Assembly: GCA_038025085.1 (NCBI GenBank)
Contig: CM076153.1
Coordinates: 5,115,501-5,179,500 of the forward strand
Direction: 5' to 3'
From: Tetragonia tetragonoides
Lineage: Eukaryota; Streptophyta; Magnoliopsida; Caryophyllales; Aizoaceae
Length of the DNA stretch: 64,000 bases
Part shown: piece after piece, positions 1 through 11,933 of the stretch
Numbering within the stretch: the stretch's first letter is position 1
Layout: the number at the start of each line of letters is the position of its first letter
The notes under the pieces: generated by a model
The model's input: the letters and a program-made list of their open reading frames with translations, nothing else
Told to the model about the DNA's origin: nothing
The model's database searches: none
Made by a program: the position numbers and the translations under genes

Positions 1-1400
1 ACTGTGATTTTCCTGAATGAGAGCTAAATGTTTCTGCTTTTTCGGTTCCCTAGTTCACATGGAAGATGAAGTAATAACAACATTCATTCTGCAAAATTTT
101 CAAAATTGGTAGACAATACATCTTCCGTTCTTTGAATATGCCGATATGCGTTCTCACTAGTTATTTGTCGAAATCAATGGGAGATGCAGAGCACTTCTTG
201 TGAGTTCATGTATAAGTTGTTAGTGAAACATGCTGGTTTGTGAATTAGAATATGTGATTTAGTCTTGTCAGTCCGCGTAATTTTCTCAGTTCAAAGGTCA
301 GCCATGCATGCAGCTCTGTTTTTCACCCTGTACTGTAGTCTGTTTTGTAAAAGTTTCATTTAGACTTCTTTTCCCTATTGCCTTCATGATCTAAAATATC
401 TAAGCTACTCATAATGTTCACAATAGTGAAGCCTACTTTCACATTTTTCTTTGTTGACTTGTGGATGGATACTAAAAGCTGCTTTTCTCCATCCTTCCCT
501 TGTTTACTTTTCATTTTCAATTAGGTGTGTTTTATAATCTGCTACTTTTTATGAGTAACTTTTTCATGAGCCACAGAATATGCCCCAAGAAGTCTGAAGA
601 AACACAGGAATAGATAGGATAAAGTTCCTTTTTCACGCGCTAGAAGAAAAAGAAAACACGAACAAAAAAGGGTGAACAGAAGGAAAAAAACATCCTAGGT
701 TGGAAAAAAAAGAAGCCATTTTGACAATTTTGATAGGGAAGGCCGAAGGAGGTAAAGGAGTCAAAGGTATGTGAAAAGCAGTACGCTTTACATTCAATAT
801 GATAGTTGATCATAATTTTCCAGAGAAAAAAAATTGATTTTTCGAAAGTTGTAAAGCTGTTTGATCACTAAGCGTCTTAAATTGATTTTTACTCGTATTA
901 AAATGTACTGCACTGATCAATTGAACTTTCCAAAACTTTATGTTCGCCAAATAACTCAAATATTTTGTATTTATGAGGAATTTATTCTACTACCTATGTT
1001 TTTTCATGTCAACCAAACAACCATGTCAGAAGTATCCTAATCTCCTTAATTAGCTATTACACATCTTCATTAACAGTAGCTTTAGTGTTTTTTGCTTGTC
1101 AACAATACCCTAGTTACTGTCTAATGTAGAATGTGTTTTTGTTCATTGAATTGAGTCGAACTCCACTAAAATGAACTAAATTCGTTAGTAAATGAGTGGA
1201 AAAGAAAACATTCATAATTACTTAATTAGTGTACTGAAGCTCCCTGAACCTCAAAGATGAGAAGCTATAGTGTATTGATTAGTGGATACAGACCTGACCC
1301 TAATATTTAACCCTTTGAAGAGGGAAAAACAGCTAAAGATAAAGAAAAAAGAAAATCCCTGTAGCTTAGTTCTAATTCTATCACAACCGGACACCAATTT
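1..1400. other. Intergenic, no gene seen
   Basis: AT-rich sequence with no open frame that looks coding on either strand. At about 1146-1205 there is a copy of a dispersed repeat (GAACTCCACTAAAATGAAC-like core) that recurs near 29.1 kb and, more weakly, near 31.95 kb. The rest may be the downstream region of a gene outside the window. Confidence 0.6.
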
Positions 1401-1403
1401 GAT

Positions 1404-1521
1404 ATGCATGTAACGTGTCCAATTTCATGGACGTGTCAAGCAGGGCTTGTGCCACTGCCACTAACAACTGACAGGTAACAGTCAGGACTCAGCGGTTTAT
1501 TAAGGCCCTGGATAGTATATA
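1404..1521 (+). promoter_or_regulatory. LEA-like gene promoter: RY motif, two ABRE-like motifs, TATA box
   Basis: ATGCATG (RY/Sph core) lies at 1404-1410. ACGTGTC (ABRE-like G-box variant) occurs at 1413-1419 and again at 1431-1437. A TATA-like TATATAT lies at about 1515-1521. RY elements are bound by B3 factors of the ABI3/FUS3/LEC2 group and ABREs by ABI5/AREB bZIPs, so the pattern fits seed- or ABA-responsive expression of the LEA-like gene that follows. The motifs are read directly; the regulation is inferred. Confidence 0.5.
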
Positions 1522-1574
1522 TCTTGGATGAACATATGCTAGCTAGAGTATTTGCTTTAGAAACAATTAGGAAG

Positions 1575-2428
1575 ATGATGATGAAGAGCTATATTTCAAC
1601 TGCAAGAAGTCTTCTCAATATCTCCAAAGCTTATGAATCTTCTTCTGGTTATAACCTGCAAAGAGCTTCCACCTTCTCCCATCAGTCTCAGGCAAGTTCA
1701 CCCCTTCTCTATTTTATCTTCCACACTAGCTACTACTTTGTATTTGCTCATATCTACAATGAGTTTAGCTAATTAGTTGTTTAAAAATAAAAATTGGATT
1801 TGTGAAAGTCGGGCTCTTAGACCCATTGAGCAAAGAGGTTGGAGGCGTGAAAGCTCTACTGACTGAGCCACTGAGGTCTCACATTTTGCTCAAACATTTG
1901 TTTGCGCTAGCTAATAATTAAAATTGATCTATTGTTCGACTGTGAAAACAGGGTATTCATCATACAAACATAGACAAACCATTTGAAAGAAGCGAGCCTA
2001 AGATAACAAGGCAAGTCTCCGTGGAGGATCCGAACGAGGAACCTTACTACAAGAAGAACGACGATGATCACCGGAACAGTAAGACAGAGGACTTGACAGG
2101 TTTTGTGGCGGACAAAGCGAAGAAAGGTACAGGTTTTGTGGCGGACAAAGCGAAGAAAGGAACAAAGAGCGCGGTTGAAACAGCTTTCAACGTCGGAGAG
2201 ACGGTAGCCGAAGGCATGGAACATTCATGGGGAGGTATTAAGGAGACTACTCAGAAGATCAAAGACACTGTGGTAGGCAAAACTGATGAGGAGCGTCCTG
2301 TTGATTCTGATCATGGAAAAGTAGTTGACAAACATGTTGAGGATTTGAGGAGGAAGGCTGGTGGATATGACCACACTTCCCGCTACATTTATTATTGTAC
2401 CTCATTTCTATGGTTTTTAGTTCTATAA
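1575..2428 (+). CDS. Small LEA-like protein, possibly organelle-targeted
   Basis: Two coding exons, 1575-1691 and 1952-2428, joined in phase 0. The intron starts GCAAGT and ends AAACAG, so it is a GC-AG intron. I chose the ATG at 1575 because the TATA-like box ends at about 1521, which puts transcription start near 1545, downstream of the in-frame ATG at 1536. The N-terminus (MMMKSYISTARSLL) is basic and hydroxylated with no acidic residue, like a mitochondrial presequence. The middle is very hydrophilic and rich in Lys, Asp, Glu and Gly, with two copies of an 11-residue unit GFVADKAKKGT, followed by segments such as KSAVETAFNVGETVAEGM and KETTQKIKDTVVGKT. This Lys/Thr/Ala/Glu-rich amphipathic pattern is typical of LEA_4-type proteins, which protect membranes and proteins during desiccation. 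The last 15 or so residues are hydrophobic and unlike LEA proteins, so the true C-terminus may differ (a missed splice). Family assignment is by composition, not by alignment. Confidence 0.6.
1785..1890 (-). repeat. tRNA-derived SINE-like sequence in the LEA-like intron
   Basis: On the minus strand TGGCTCAGTCAGTAGAGC (about 1853-1877) matches a Pol III A box, and about 50 nt further GGTCTAAGAGCCC is a degenerate B box. The segment sits inside the GC-AG intron. No clear A tail or target-site duplication was seen, so this is a weak call. Confidence 0.3.
2096..2161 (+). repeat. 33-bp in-frame tandem duplication in the LEA-like exon 2
   Basis: Units 2096-2128 and 2129-2161 differ only at the last base of the 33 (T versus A). 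Each encodes the 11-mer TGFVADKAKKG. The near identity points to a recent duplication. Eleven-residue periodicity is characteristic of LEA group 3. Confidence 0.9.
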
Positions 2429-5400
2429 CTATTTTGCTTATTTTTCATGCTTGAATTGCAGTCAATTGATACACTTTGCTTTTCATCTTTGCGACATTTT
2501 AACATAAGCAAAGTAATTTCAATGTGGATTACCATGATATTTTGTGAGAGTAGCATTCTATTGTCTCGACTTTCGAGGCGTCTCGTAATCTAATCATTCG
2601 AGCAAACATGGACGAATCATTATCAGTAATAAGTAACTCTTACATTAATGTAATTAGATGTAATCTCATTTCTCTATGAGTTGGTCTTAGACTCCTATCC
2701 GATCTTCCTGTGCTGATATGGCCGTTTTGACTGGATTGGGCCCACTATGCAAGGGATCAATGAAATCTGAATATGGCCTGTACATGTAATAATTGGGTTA
2801 TTGGGCTTAACCCCTTTCTTATTGGGCTTACTCCATAGTCGACATTTGCATGGGCTAATCAAACAAGGTTGAATTTTTTTTGTTTTTCAATTTCTTTTTT
2901 ACCAGATCATGGTTGAAAACTTGAATGCTTGTGAAAAGCACAAAATTTGAAAACAGATGACCTTTATGTAAAATTTTCTGAATTTGTAAAATTCATATCA
3001 AAAGAACTGTAGCAAGATAACTAATACTCCCAAAAGAATTTTGAAGGATGGTAATAGGAGATCGTCTAAGAATGCATAAGGCTGATGAGCGACCTAACAT
3101 CCAACAAAACTATATACTCGTACCATTTGATGATGATCTTTAATTGGCTTTTTGTTAAAGAATAATAGTGAGGACTAGAGTCTCACATCGGAATTTTGAA
3201 GGAGAAATTCAAGCGGGCTACTCTTTCTATTGGCAATTGGCTTGTATGTGGTGTTGCTCTCCTCATCTATGAACATTGTCCAGGTCCATTGGAAGTTTAA
3301 TACTTTTCATGAAAGTTGAATGGAATCTTTAGGACAAACAAATGTCCTATAGAGGACACGACGAACTAGGTTTAGGAATCTAATGCTCCTAAGATATAAA
3401 GTTATATATTGGGAAATAAATGGAGTACAAACGATAGAAGCTTAAAGTTTCATGGATAGATGGAACAAATTCAAGTAAGATAAGGCCATGCATGATGCAT
3501 CTATAAGATCATAGCATACGAGTCTTAAAAAAGTTGAAAAGAGATCGTGTTGGGAGTTTCAAATCCTAAAACGACCATGAGTGCTTGAAAAACAGGAATA
3601 TAAACCAGGAAGCAACAAATTCTTGTCCATTTGTGAGATTGTGATGTGCATATCGCAATTTTTTTTTTATTTTTTTTTTTGTACTTAACAAACTTACTCC
3701 AATGGAGTACCATGGATTGTGTTGAATAATAGGGACTAGATAGTGGATCTCCTAATCTACTTGTGGTCCGGATTATAACTTTAATTTTAATGTGTCAACC
3801 ATTATGATTTTCTTGGAGAAGTTGGTTTTTCTGTTGGTACGTTTTATTAGTTGTGTTTTCAAACAGATAGACTACTAACTAATAAGTTTTTACAACTATG
3901 AAGTTTCATACATACATTTACCCATACGTACAAACTTCACAAATTGATTTATTGAAAAAGGAACCATGTTATTTTCAACGGAACGCAACAAACTGAATAA
4001 ATTGAAACATAAAAAAAGTAATATATGTTTTTATTCATTGTTTTCTTTATATACATCTTTTTGGCAAACTTTATCATTCATTGTCCTTCTAACTTATTTT
4101 CAGTTACAAATAAATGACCCGATCAAGTGTTATACTTCATATGATGTTGGAAGTAAATGTTAGAAACATACCAATACTATTACTCATAACAAAAAAAAGT
4201 ACAAATTATTCCTACCTTATGAATAACGCTCTAACCACGAACCTTTTGCCCATACCATGACAACATGGGATTTGGGAATCAAAACTTCATTCAACCAATG
4301 AGACATGCACTTGACACATACATACACCAACTGTTGGATTGGTGTGGTGGTACTAGAAGGCAAATAAAGTTGAAAGTGAAAAGCTAAGAGGTAAAGAGAG
4401 TATCGTACGTAGTGCAAGAGAGACTGATGATGAAGTAGAATTAAATGGAGTGATGTACGTATAGTGTAGACAAAGCAATTAAACTTAGGTACCCCAACAA
4501 GGGTACGATGAATTCATGAAGTTGCATCATATTCAATCACTACCGTGCCAATATAATCCAAGCTAGCTAGGTGCCATAACTTTGAAGATGGTACCGTGTA
4601 CACTATAAATATAAAGCTGTACTTGACTACCATGTCTTGTCCCTCTCAAGAGCTTGAGGTGTCTTCTTCAATTTGGTTAACAAGAACTACTTTGCATCTC
4701 AGCTTTAGAATCCATACGGGCCCTCGCTTATTTTGCTTAGACTCGACAGTAAGGCTATGTTCTCTTCAATGGGACGATGAGGAACGCACTGGAACGGAAC
4801 GGTGCGGATAATGGAGCAAAATGTAAGACAAAATGAAGTAGAGAATGAGATGCAACGCAAAACAAAACGGCACGGAACGAAACAAAATGGAAAAAAAAAA
4901 AAAAAAAAAAAAAAGGTTGAGAAGTAATTTTCTTAAGAACTTTTTAAAATTTTGTAGGGAAGTCTTCCGTTTGAGAATCAATCCTAGTTTGTTGTCATAT
5001 AAAACTCAATCTAATTTCAAGGAAAGGGAAGAAACTCACGTGAATATTAAAAGAGTGTCGGTTGTATAGTTCTTTTCCTCCTGAATGTGCGGATAATAAA
5101 ACACAAACTACTTCTCAATGTGCTAGATAGAAACACAATGAGATACCTTTTCATATATGGATAGTAGCTGAGTTCATCATATGCTTAGCTAATTAGAGCT
5201 AAGGATAAGTCTTTGATATGCATATATAACGCACTATAAGACCTCGTGATTATATATGATTAGATTGCTACGCATCATCATGTATATCAGCATTGGAAGG
5301 AGTCATTCTTGTCTTAGGAAAATCATCGTGACCTCGTAATCATATGATTAGATTGCTACACATCATGTTAAGTGACAGGACCTTATCGATTCAGTGGAAA

Positions 5401-6650
5401 TCAGTGACATTTATCCAATTAATGGGAATCATTGACATAATGACCTTATCCAGTCAGTGACAATAAGTAGAAAAGAATACATACATTCTTAGTCCAAATC
5501 TCGACTAATTAATAATAAAAAAAAAAAAAAAATTAGTAAAACCTTGAACACACGAAGGTGATAGGGATTTCAACTTTTGTTTTCACACTTTTCACTGTAG
5601 TTAAAGTAACGAACCTCACCTTAGACACTATGACTATAGTCTATAGGACATCAAACCTGGATTGGACCACCGCTGAAGAAGGAAGACCAATGATTAAAGG
5701 TTTAGCAGCAAAACCCACGCGTGCTACAGAAGCAAAAAAATATATTGTGCGAAACAGGGAAACCAAGAGCCTTGCTGTTTATCGTTGCCATTACTTTGTT
5801 ACCCATCGTACAACACCAACCACCCAACTGTGTTCTTCATCAATTCCTACCAATCCGTTTCTTCTGATAAAACTGCATTACATTACAACGTCATATATAC
5901 TTATCATGGAGCAATTTTTTATGTACATAGAAAACGAAATTCTACAATGATCTAAAATTTGGGATACCCGAGTTTCAAGAACCATTAGTACATAAGCACT
6001 ATCATCAGTTGGGTTGCCAGAAATGAAATAGAACTAATCTACTACTACCTAATTATGCTAGTGGGGCTAAGTGTAGGTGCGTGGACGTTTAAATATCTTC
6101 CATTAATACTCAAAAGCACTTAAATTAGCACTTAACATAAGTGTGCAAACCAATTGACGCGTTAGTAGACTTTGTATTTAGGCCTACCACATGTTACGAC
6201 ATGTATATTGATAGTCGCTTGTCAAGATGAACTAGACTTCTCATCAATCGTATTCGTACCCATGAACAGCTCTACTCCTTGCTGTCTACATAAATATAAC
6301 TACTGCTCCTCACCTAATTGGCCTAGATAGTACGTAGGATAAGACTTATGTATAGGGTAGTTATTGAAAAAAGGGATTTGATTGGTATATATAACCCTAA
6401 TCACTGTACATAATCTAACTAACAATGTCATGTCGTTAACAAACCAAAAGCACCATCACAGAATAATGTACTATCACTACACCACTATAAACTTTGGTCT
6501 TAAAATAAAATTAAATTAAATAAATTAAATTAAATTAATTATGTTTGGTCTTAAAAATCTGAAAACTTTGATCACAATTTCCATTTTCCACCCCTCACAA
6601 CCAAGCAAATTGGACATGTCCCATTCCCCTTTGTGGTCCTAACTTTCTCT
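2429..6650. other. Intergenic, no supported gene
   Basis: No coding exon recognised. Visible items: repeated TATTGGGCTTA at about 2800-2830; a CTCACATCGG motif at 3181-3190 of the kind often found near plant retroelement or TRIM remnants; an A24-26 tract at about 4889-4914 following a GGAACGGAACGG-like repeat; and a pair of imperfect direct repeats at 5240-5370. Short open frames here have no recognisable domains. Confidence 0.5.
5240..5370. repeat. Pair of imperfect direct repeats of about 40 bp
   Basis: ACCTCGTGATTATATATGAT..(5241-5283) and ACCTCGTAATCATATGATTA..(5332-5370) share the core GATTAGATTGCTACRCATCA. The copies are about 90 bp apart. Origin unknown. Confidence 0.7.
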
Positions 6651-6788
6651 CTTCACTTCACTCCACTTTTCTCCCTTCTTAAAAACTCACATTCCCTGCC
6701 CCTCCACCCTTCCCCCATTTTCTCTCTTTCTCTCTCCTCACACACTTCTCCTCCCTTGCCTCTCCCTCAATTTTAATTTTTCATCACC

Positions 6789-6900
6789 ATGAACACCAAC
6801 ACCAGCACCACCAGCACTAGCAGGAGACTGATGGCCATGATAATGAGACAGAAAGATGATGTCTTGGAAGAAAACACCACGGCCCCTGGGGCCGGTGTCG

Positions 6901-6936
<36 letters not shown>

Positions 6937-8101
6937 TTGATTTTGAAGGAAAAAAGCAGAAGAAGATGGCAACCAGCGGTGTCGGAAGCAGCAGTGGTGG
7001 TGGTGGTGGAAGGCGGGTTTCGGGTGGCGGTAGCGGAATAGGGTGTCAAGCAGATAAGTGTATGGTGGATCTTACCGAGGCTAAGAGGTACCATCGTCGT
7101 CATAAGGTGTGTGAGTTTCATGCTAAGGCAGCTTCTGTTGTTGTCTCTGGTATACGACAGCGTTTCTGCCAACAATGTAGCAGGTTCGGTTTCTCTCTGT
7201 TTTTTCCTTTGTTTATGGAACTTTATTTTTGTCTTTTGGTTATTTTGAAATGAGAGTCCTAGGTTGTTAGTTACAATAAATATTAATGATTTTTTTTGGA
7301 TTATTGTTTGTTACTATTTTAATTGGTTTGATTTGGGGGACCTATTTCTCTGGCATGCGTTTTAGAAGTACTCTTTTAGGATATTAAATTAAAATTATGA
7401 TTTGTCTAATAGTATAATTTTTTCTTTTAACCATTTTATGTGATCACGACCTTTAAACTAATGTGTGGGGTTTAATTAATAAATTAATCCAAAAAGTATG
7501 GAGTTTGACAGAATTTCAGATATTTTGACTAGATTATGCTAATGATGTTGTAGTCGTTTAGATTATACAACAAATCTCATACAAACCCTTATCGTTTAGA
7601 CTTTGATCTCGCTGATTTTAAATAAAAATTCTGCTGTTGTATTGGTGCCATATTGTACCAATGTTCCCCTCTTTCAAATCATTTTAATTCACTTTATATG
7701 GTTACTTAAGTGAAGTACTCCAATGTCCTAAAATGGTGACTCTTAACTAATTGTGATTTGTGACAAGAAAAAATTGTTAAAATTTTGACTTACAATTGAC
7801 AAGGAGGAGCAAATAATTAGACTTACTTAAGAATGTGTACAGGTTTCATGAGCTAAGTGAATTCGACGAGACGAAGAGGAGCTGCAGGAGGCGCCTAGCG
7901 GGGCACAATGAGAGGCGTCGGAAGAGCTCGTCGGAGCCTCAGGGAGAAGGCGGTTCGTCGTCGTCGTCAAGCAGACCAAAAGGGTCTAGTCCTCAGTGCA
8001 GGCCAGCTGATCATGAAAGGGCCAGCAGAGTTCCAATAGCATATCCCGGAAATCCTGCCTACAAACATTTCAGATCAGGCAAATTTGTTGTCAACGATTG
8101 A
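6789..8101 (+). CDS. Small SQUAMOSA promoter-binding-like transcription factor (SPL3/4/5 type)
   Basis: Two exons, 6789-7183 and 7843-8101, split inside the SBP box at CSR|FHEL with the conserved intron position; predicted 217 aa. The SBP domain spans about residues 86-159: the first zinc site begins at CQADKC and includes HRRHKVC and H, the second begins at [10 protein letters not shown] and includes [15 protein letters not shown], which is also the bipartite nuclear localisation signal. The domain binds GTAC-core DNA. The short protein with the SBP box near the C-terminus, one intron and a miR156 site downstream of the stop are diagnostic of the SPL3/4/5 clade, which promotes flowering and the juvenile-to-adult phase change. 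Residues 38-49 are an Asp-Asn run encoded by a GACAAC repeat; a Gly/Ser-rich stretch follows. The 5' leader (6700-6785) is CT-rich. It is convergent with the PP2C gene downstream. In Arabidopsis SPL5 also neighbours a PP2C. Confidence 0.93.
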
Positions 8102-8145
8102 TATCTAAGCAAGATTATAAAGAGTTATGTGCTTATGCAAACTGG

Positions 8146-8165
8146 ATGCTCCCTCTCTTCTGTCA
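8146..8165 (+). promoter_or_regulatory. miR156/157 target site in SPL 3' UTR
   Basis: ATGCTCCCTCTCTTCTGTCA lies 45 nt after the SPL stop codon. Against the perfect complement of miR156 (GTGCTCACTCTCTTCTGTCA) it differs at two positions: the first base, opposite the miRNA 3' end, and position 7. The region pairing with the miRNA seed and cleavage site is fully matched. SPL3/4/5 genes carry their miR156 site in the 3' UTR, so the position fits. Confidence 0.9.
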
Positions 8166-9351
8166 TTAAGATCATGGTATGAAATAGTATGTAGGACTTT
8201 CATTTACAAGAATTTATGTGGATGTTTACTTTGGTGTATGTACTCTGTCTCTCTTTAGGCTACCCTTTGTCTAAATTAAACTAGCTAGTAGTATTGATCA
8301 CCAAAACCTGTGATTATTGTAACTATGACTTTATCAGTTGGAGGCTCCATATACATGTGAGGTGCCTTTGGCTGGCCTATGTTAACTAAATAGCTTTCAA
8401 GTGTAATACCTAATCTGATTCACTTTTTCATTCTATTTGGATTTGTGTTTCTGATTTTTTTTTTCCCTGTTACAAGTACTTACGTGTCTGGGGATGTAAA
8501 TTGCAGTCTCAAGACGAGGTTGAACATAACATCACTCTTTCCTAAATGCTGCATAACAAAAACAGATCTCCTTTGAGGTGGCCTTAAGGTAAGATCCCCT
8601 CTATAACCAAGCATGATATAAACATAATGTCATGCTTGTTAGAAAAGGCCTCACCTTGAGTCTGCCTCATACAAGTTTTTGTGTTAAACCTCTTATTTCC
8701 CTTTTATATAAACAGTTTTATCATGTGAAGGTCCGTAATGGAAGTATGGAACCTCAAGTCAGTTCTGATGTTTACTCGTATTGTGATTTGTTGTTTCCAA
8801 ATTCTAGACCAGCCTAATTAGACAAGGGACTCATTCCTAACTCATCTGTCATATGCTTGCATATATTCTTGCAAAACAGAACAATCAACTAACGGTTGCT
8901 TAAAGGCAAAATAACACTCCGAATCTGCCCCAGACTTTACACTCTAAACTCCGAGATTGTTATCATGAATCTGTGATATGTAATTAAGGCTCTACCCTTC
9001 TTTTTACCGAAAGAAAAAGCAAAACAAGAACCAAAAACTGTACACCATATCTAAGATAGCCAAAAAAACAGAACGATGTTCGTTCTTTTGTTACTGACAG
9101 TGGTATCAACAAGTATCAAGTTGCTAAGCTGGGAAGAAGAGCAATGCAGAAATGATAATGACAAGCCAATGAAAAGTTGAACACCACAATCATTTAGAAG
9201 TCAACTGCAAGTCGAAACCTAAGAAAGAGTAACAGAGAAATTAAGAATCCACTTTCGTAAAATATCTCGAAAAAGCGAGTTTGCAAAACACCCACTAATG
9301 GAATGTAAGGTAATGAACAAAGACATCAACCCTGGGATTCCACCACTAAGG
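8166..9351. other. Convergent intergenic space between SPL and PP2C
   Basis: Holds the distal SPL 3' UTR and, at the right, the PP2C 3' UTR on the opposite strand. No other gene, repeat or RNA was recognised. Confidence 0.6.
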
Positions 9352-11933
9352 TCAATGGAATCTTACAACTACTACAGAGATATCATCTGTGCTGTTCCTT
9401 TCAAGTGCTGCGTCGATTAGCGCTTTTGCAGCTGATCGAGCATCCTTTATGTCCTTAATGCAGTCAACCGCTTCCTGGTTGTTCATTACCTGTAAATCGT
9501 CCAAAACAATCAAATTAGTCACTACAAATTCCTAACTTCACATCTGAACCACAATAAAGTGATAACCGTAGTTAATTCAAAGACAGTACTGCTTAGTGAT
9601 CAAAGAACATACATGCCAGATTCCGTCGCTTGCTAAAAGTACAAACTCTGCATTTTCATCTATCATCTCACAAGTAACATGTGGTTCTGAACTAAGATGC
9701 TCCTTTATACTCTTGTCGCCAAATGCTCTAGCTACTGCTAACTGCCCGTCAACACGTGCCACGTCTCCTGAACCAATCAGAAACACACACAATTTAGTTC
9801 ACTGGATGGCCCCACCCTGGCCGCCAACGGCCCTGGAAACTGCCTAAAACGTTAAGCATGGCCCCCACTCCCTCACAACCTGAGAGTCAATGAGGGAGAA
9901 GGCAGACATCAAAGGTGCCATTGAGCTAGAAAGCTCATTTCCTATACATGAATCCTAATATATCTCACAAATTAAAAAGAAAGGTCCCAAAAAGTTGTGT
10001 TGCTAGAGCACATATCTATAGACATCAGCTAGTATAGTCTGAATTTGTGCAAATTCAGAGCAATTAGTTTAAGAGATCTGCAAAGTGGCGTAGAAAGACG
10101 TGAACTTACCAGGGAACTTGGTGACAAAACCACCCCTGTCCTCAATATCCTTCCTTTCCTTGTCCGGCTCATGATCAACTGATAGTTGTTTTGCCTTCCC
10201 CTTTTGGCAAATCACCGCCCTAGAATCTCCAATATTTGCCACCACCAATTTCTGGCAGTTAATTAGAATTGCTGTAACCGCAGTTGAACCGCCTTTCCCC
10301 AAGTCAGCTGATTTTGCCAATATTTTATCGTCTGTGATGCGGTATGCTTTTCTGATGGCATTCTCAGTTTCTGTCCAAAAGTCAGGCTGCTTGCAGGATG
10401 AGGAAGATCATAAGATTTGTTAACAAGCAATACATAACGATTTTTAGGAGCTAAACCAGCATAAATTAATATGGAAAAGAAAAGAAAAGTTGCATCTTAT
10501 TTATAGTTTGAAGTAAAAACAGTAAAAATTAACTAATCCTACTGATTCAAATGCACAATTTGATAATGCAGAACAGAATGAAATAGCAGATAGTACCTCT
10601 TTCAATATGTTGTTGAACAAATTTGATCGCAAATAATCAGGAACTTCTTGGCTCACATGACCATCAAATATTGCAAACAGACCAAGCTCATTATCTTCCA
10701 CCTGCTTAAACTCTGCAAAAACATAGTCCTCCATGGGATGAGCTGATTTGCCTTTGGCTGTGTGGTAGCCATGTGTAACACGCTTCGATAATTTACTCTT
10801 CCCTTTCCCGGTTTCTGCTGATGATTCAGATGAACCTAAGCCCACCTTTTCCTGCCATAGACAGTGATGCCAAATCACGAAATTATGATCTAATACCCAC
10901 TCTCAAGTTGCTTCTTAAGATAAGAAAGGGAAAGGTTGGACAAGAAACATAAGACTATATTCTCATATGAACACATGGAATTAGGCTTTGATGCAAGTCA
11001 TAATTGCGGGAAGCTACCACATAATAGACTTACAGAAAACACACTATACTTGCAGTCAACTTATTTTGCAGATACAAGAAATGTAAGCAAAAATTTATGA
11101 CTAGAATGATTTCAGAGACCAGCATTTGTTAGGCATTTGATCGAAAGATTAATTTAGATTACATATCCTTCTAGGTACCCAATCTGCCCATGCTCATCGA
11201 TCTCTAGAAAGGATGATCTGTCTAAGCCGGCCGCCATGGGCAAACATTTCAAAATGGCAGTTTATATTAGTGGTTGAACTGACGACACATACCAGGAACA
11301 TGAGATGTTCCTCTAGGTAACAGGACGGACTGCAATGCACCAAACTACCAAAACCAGATAAAAGAAAGAAAGCAACAAAAATACAAAATGGGAGCTTTGC
11401 ATCACACTTGTGTTGTTGATAACCTGCCTGAATAGTATTTTTCCCTTCTTGATTATTTCAAACATTGAGAGAATAATGATTAAACAACATACTTCTAACA
11501 CAAACACAAACACATTCATATTCACACCCATTCAAATAAGAAATTGATACAAAAACATGAACAGCATAGCTAATCACAAAAAATGAAAATGAAAAATGTC
11601 ACCTGAATACTAGCCATGATGAGAGTCCCCACCTAAATAAATTTGCAAACTTTGCGGCCCAAACTTTTGTCCCCCAAAACCAACAAAACCAAAAACGTGA
11701 AATCAATATGATTATCACTACTAATTAACAATCCTAAAAGACTTGATGATTAAACTACTCCATTATCCAATAAATGCCTAGAATAGAAAAACAAACAAAA
11801 GGCAAATGATTTTGATTTATTGGATCAAATTTTAAATACCCAGATCATAACTAAATGTGGGGATTTCATATAAACGAGAATAGTATCAGTTAAGACTTAC
11901 CTTAATATGGTGAAGAATTTCTTTGCCAGTCAT
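9352..11933 (-). CDS. PP2C-type protein phosphatase (PP2C 39/10-like)
   Basis: Six coding exons on the minus strand: 11933-11901, 11632-11603 (30 nt), 10851-10597, 10386-10110, 9767-9613 and 9489-9352; all junctions are GT-AG and the frame closes at 295 aa. The PPM/PP2C catalytic core is complete: MEDY with the first metal-binding Asp, the FAIFDGH motif with the second, GGSTAVTAIL, NIGDSRAV, VARAFGD, LASDGIW and the terminal STDDISVVVV. PP2Cs are Mg/Mn-dependent Ser/Thr phosphatases. The start MTGKEILHHIK is followed by the tiny second exon VGTLIMASIQ. The short N-terminal extension and the closeness to DNELGLFAIFDGH, DHEPDKER and NNQEAVDCIKD place it with the small cytosolic/nuclear PP2Cs rather than the ABA-coreceptor clade. 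A TTTCAG just upstream of the ATG (about 11944-11950) could be the acceptor of a 5' UTR intron. A LINE lies about 490 bp upstream of the start codon. Confidence 0.93.

Noticed and set aside
3123..3440. TRIM or solo LTR suggested by the CTCACATCGG word
   Set aside because: No paired terminal repeat or target duplication could be found; the word alone is not enough.
5558..5950. 130-codon open frame upstream of the SPL gene
   Set aside because: Starts at GTG, has no recognisable domain, promoter or splice sites, and ends in AT-rich sequence.
6738..7175. Long minus-strand open frame over the SPL first exon
   Set aside because: Antisense shadow of the SBP-box exon; its Val/Thr runs come from the GACAAC repeat.
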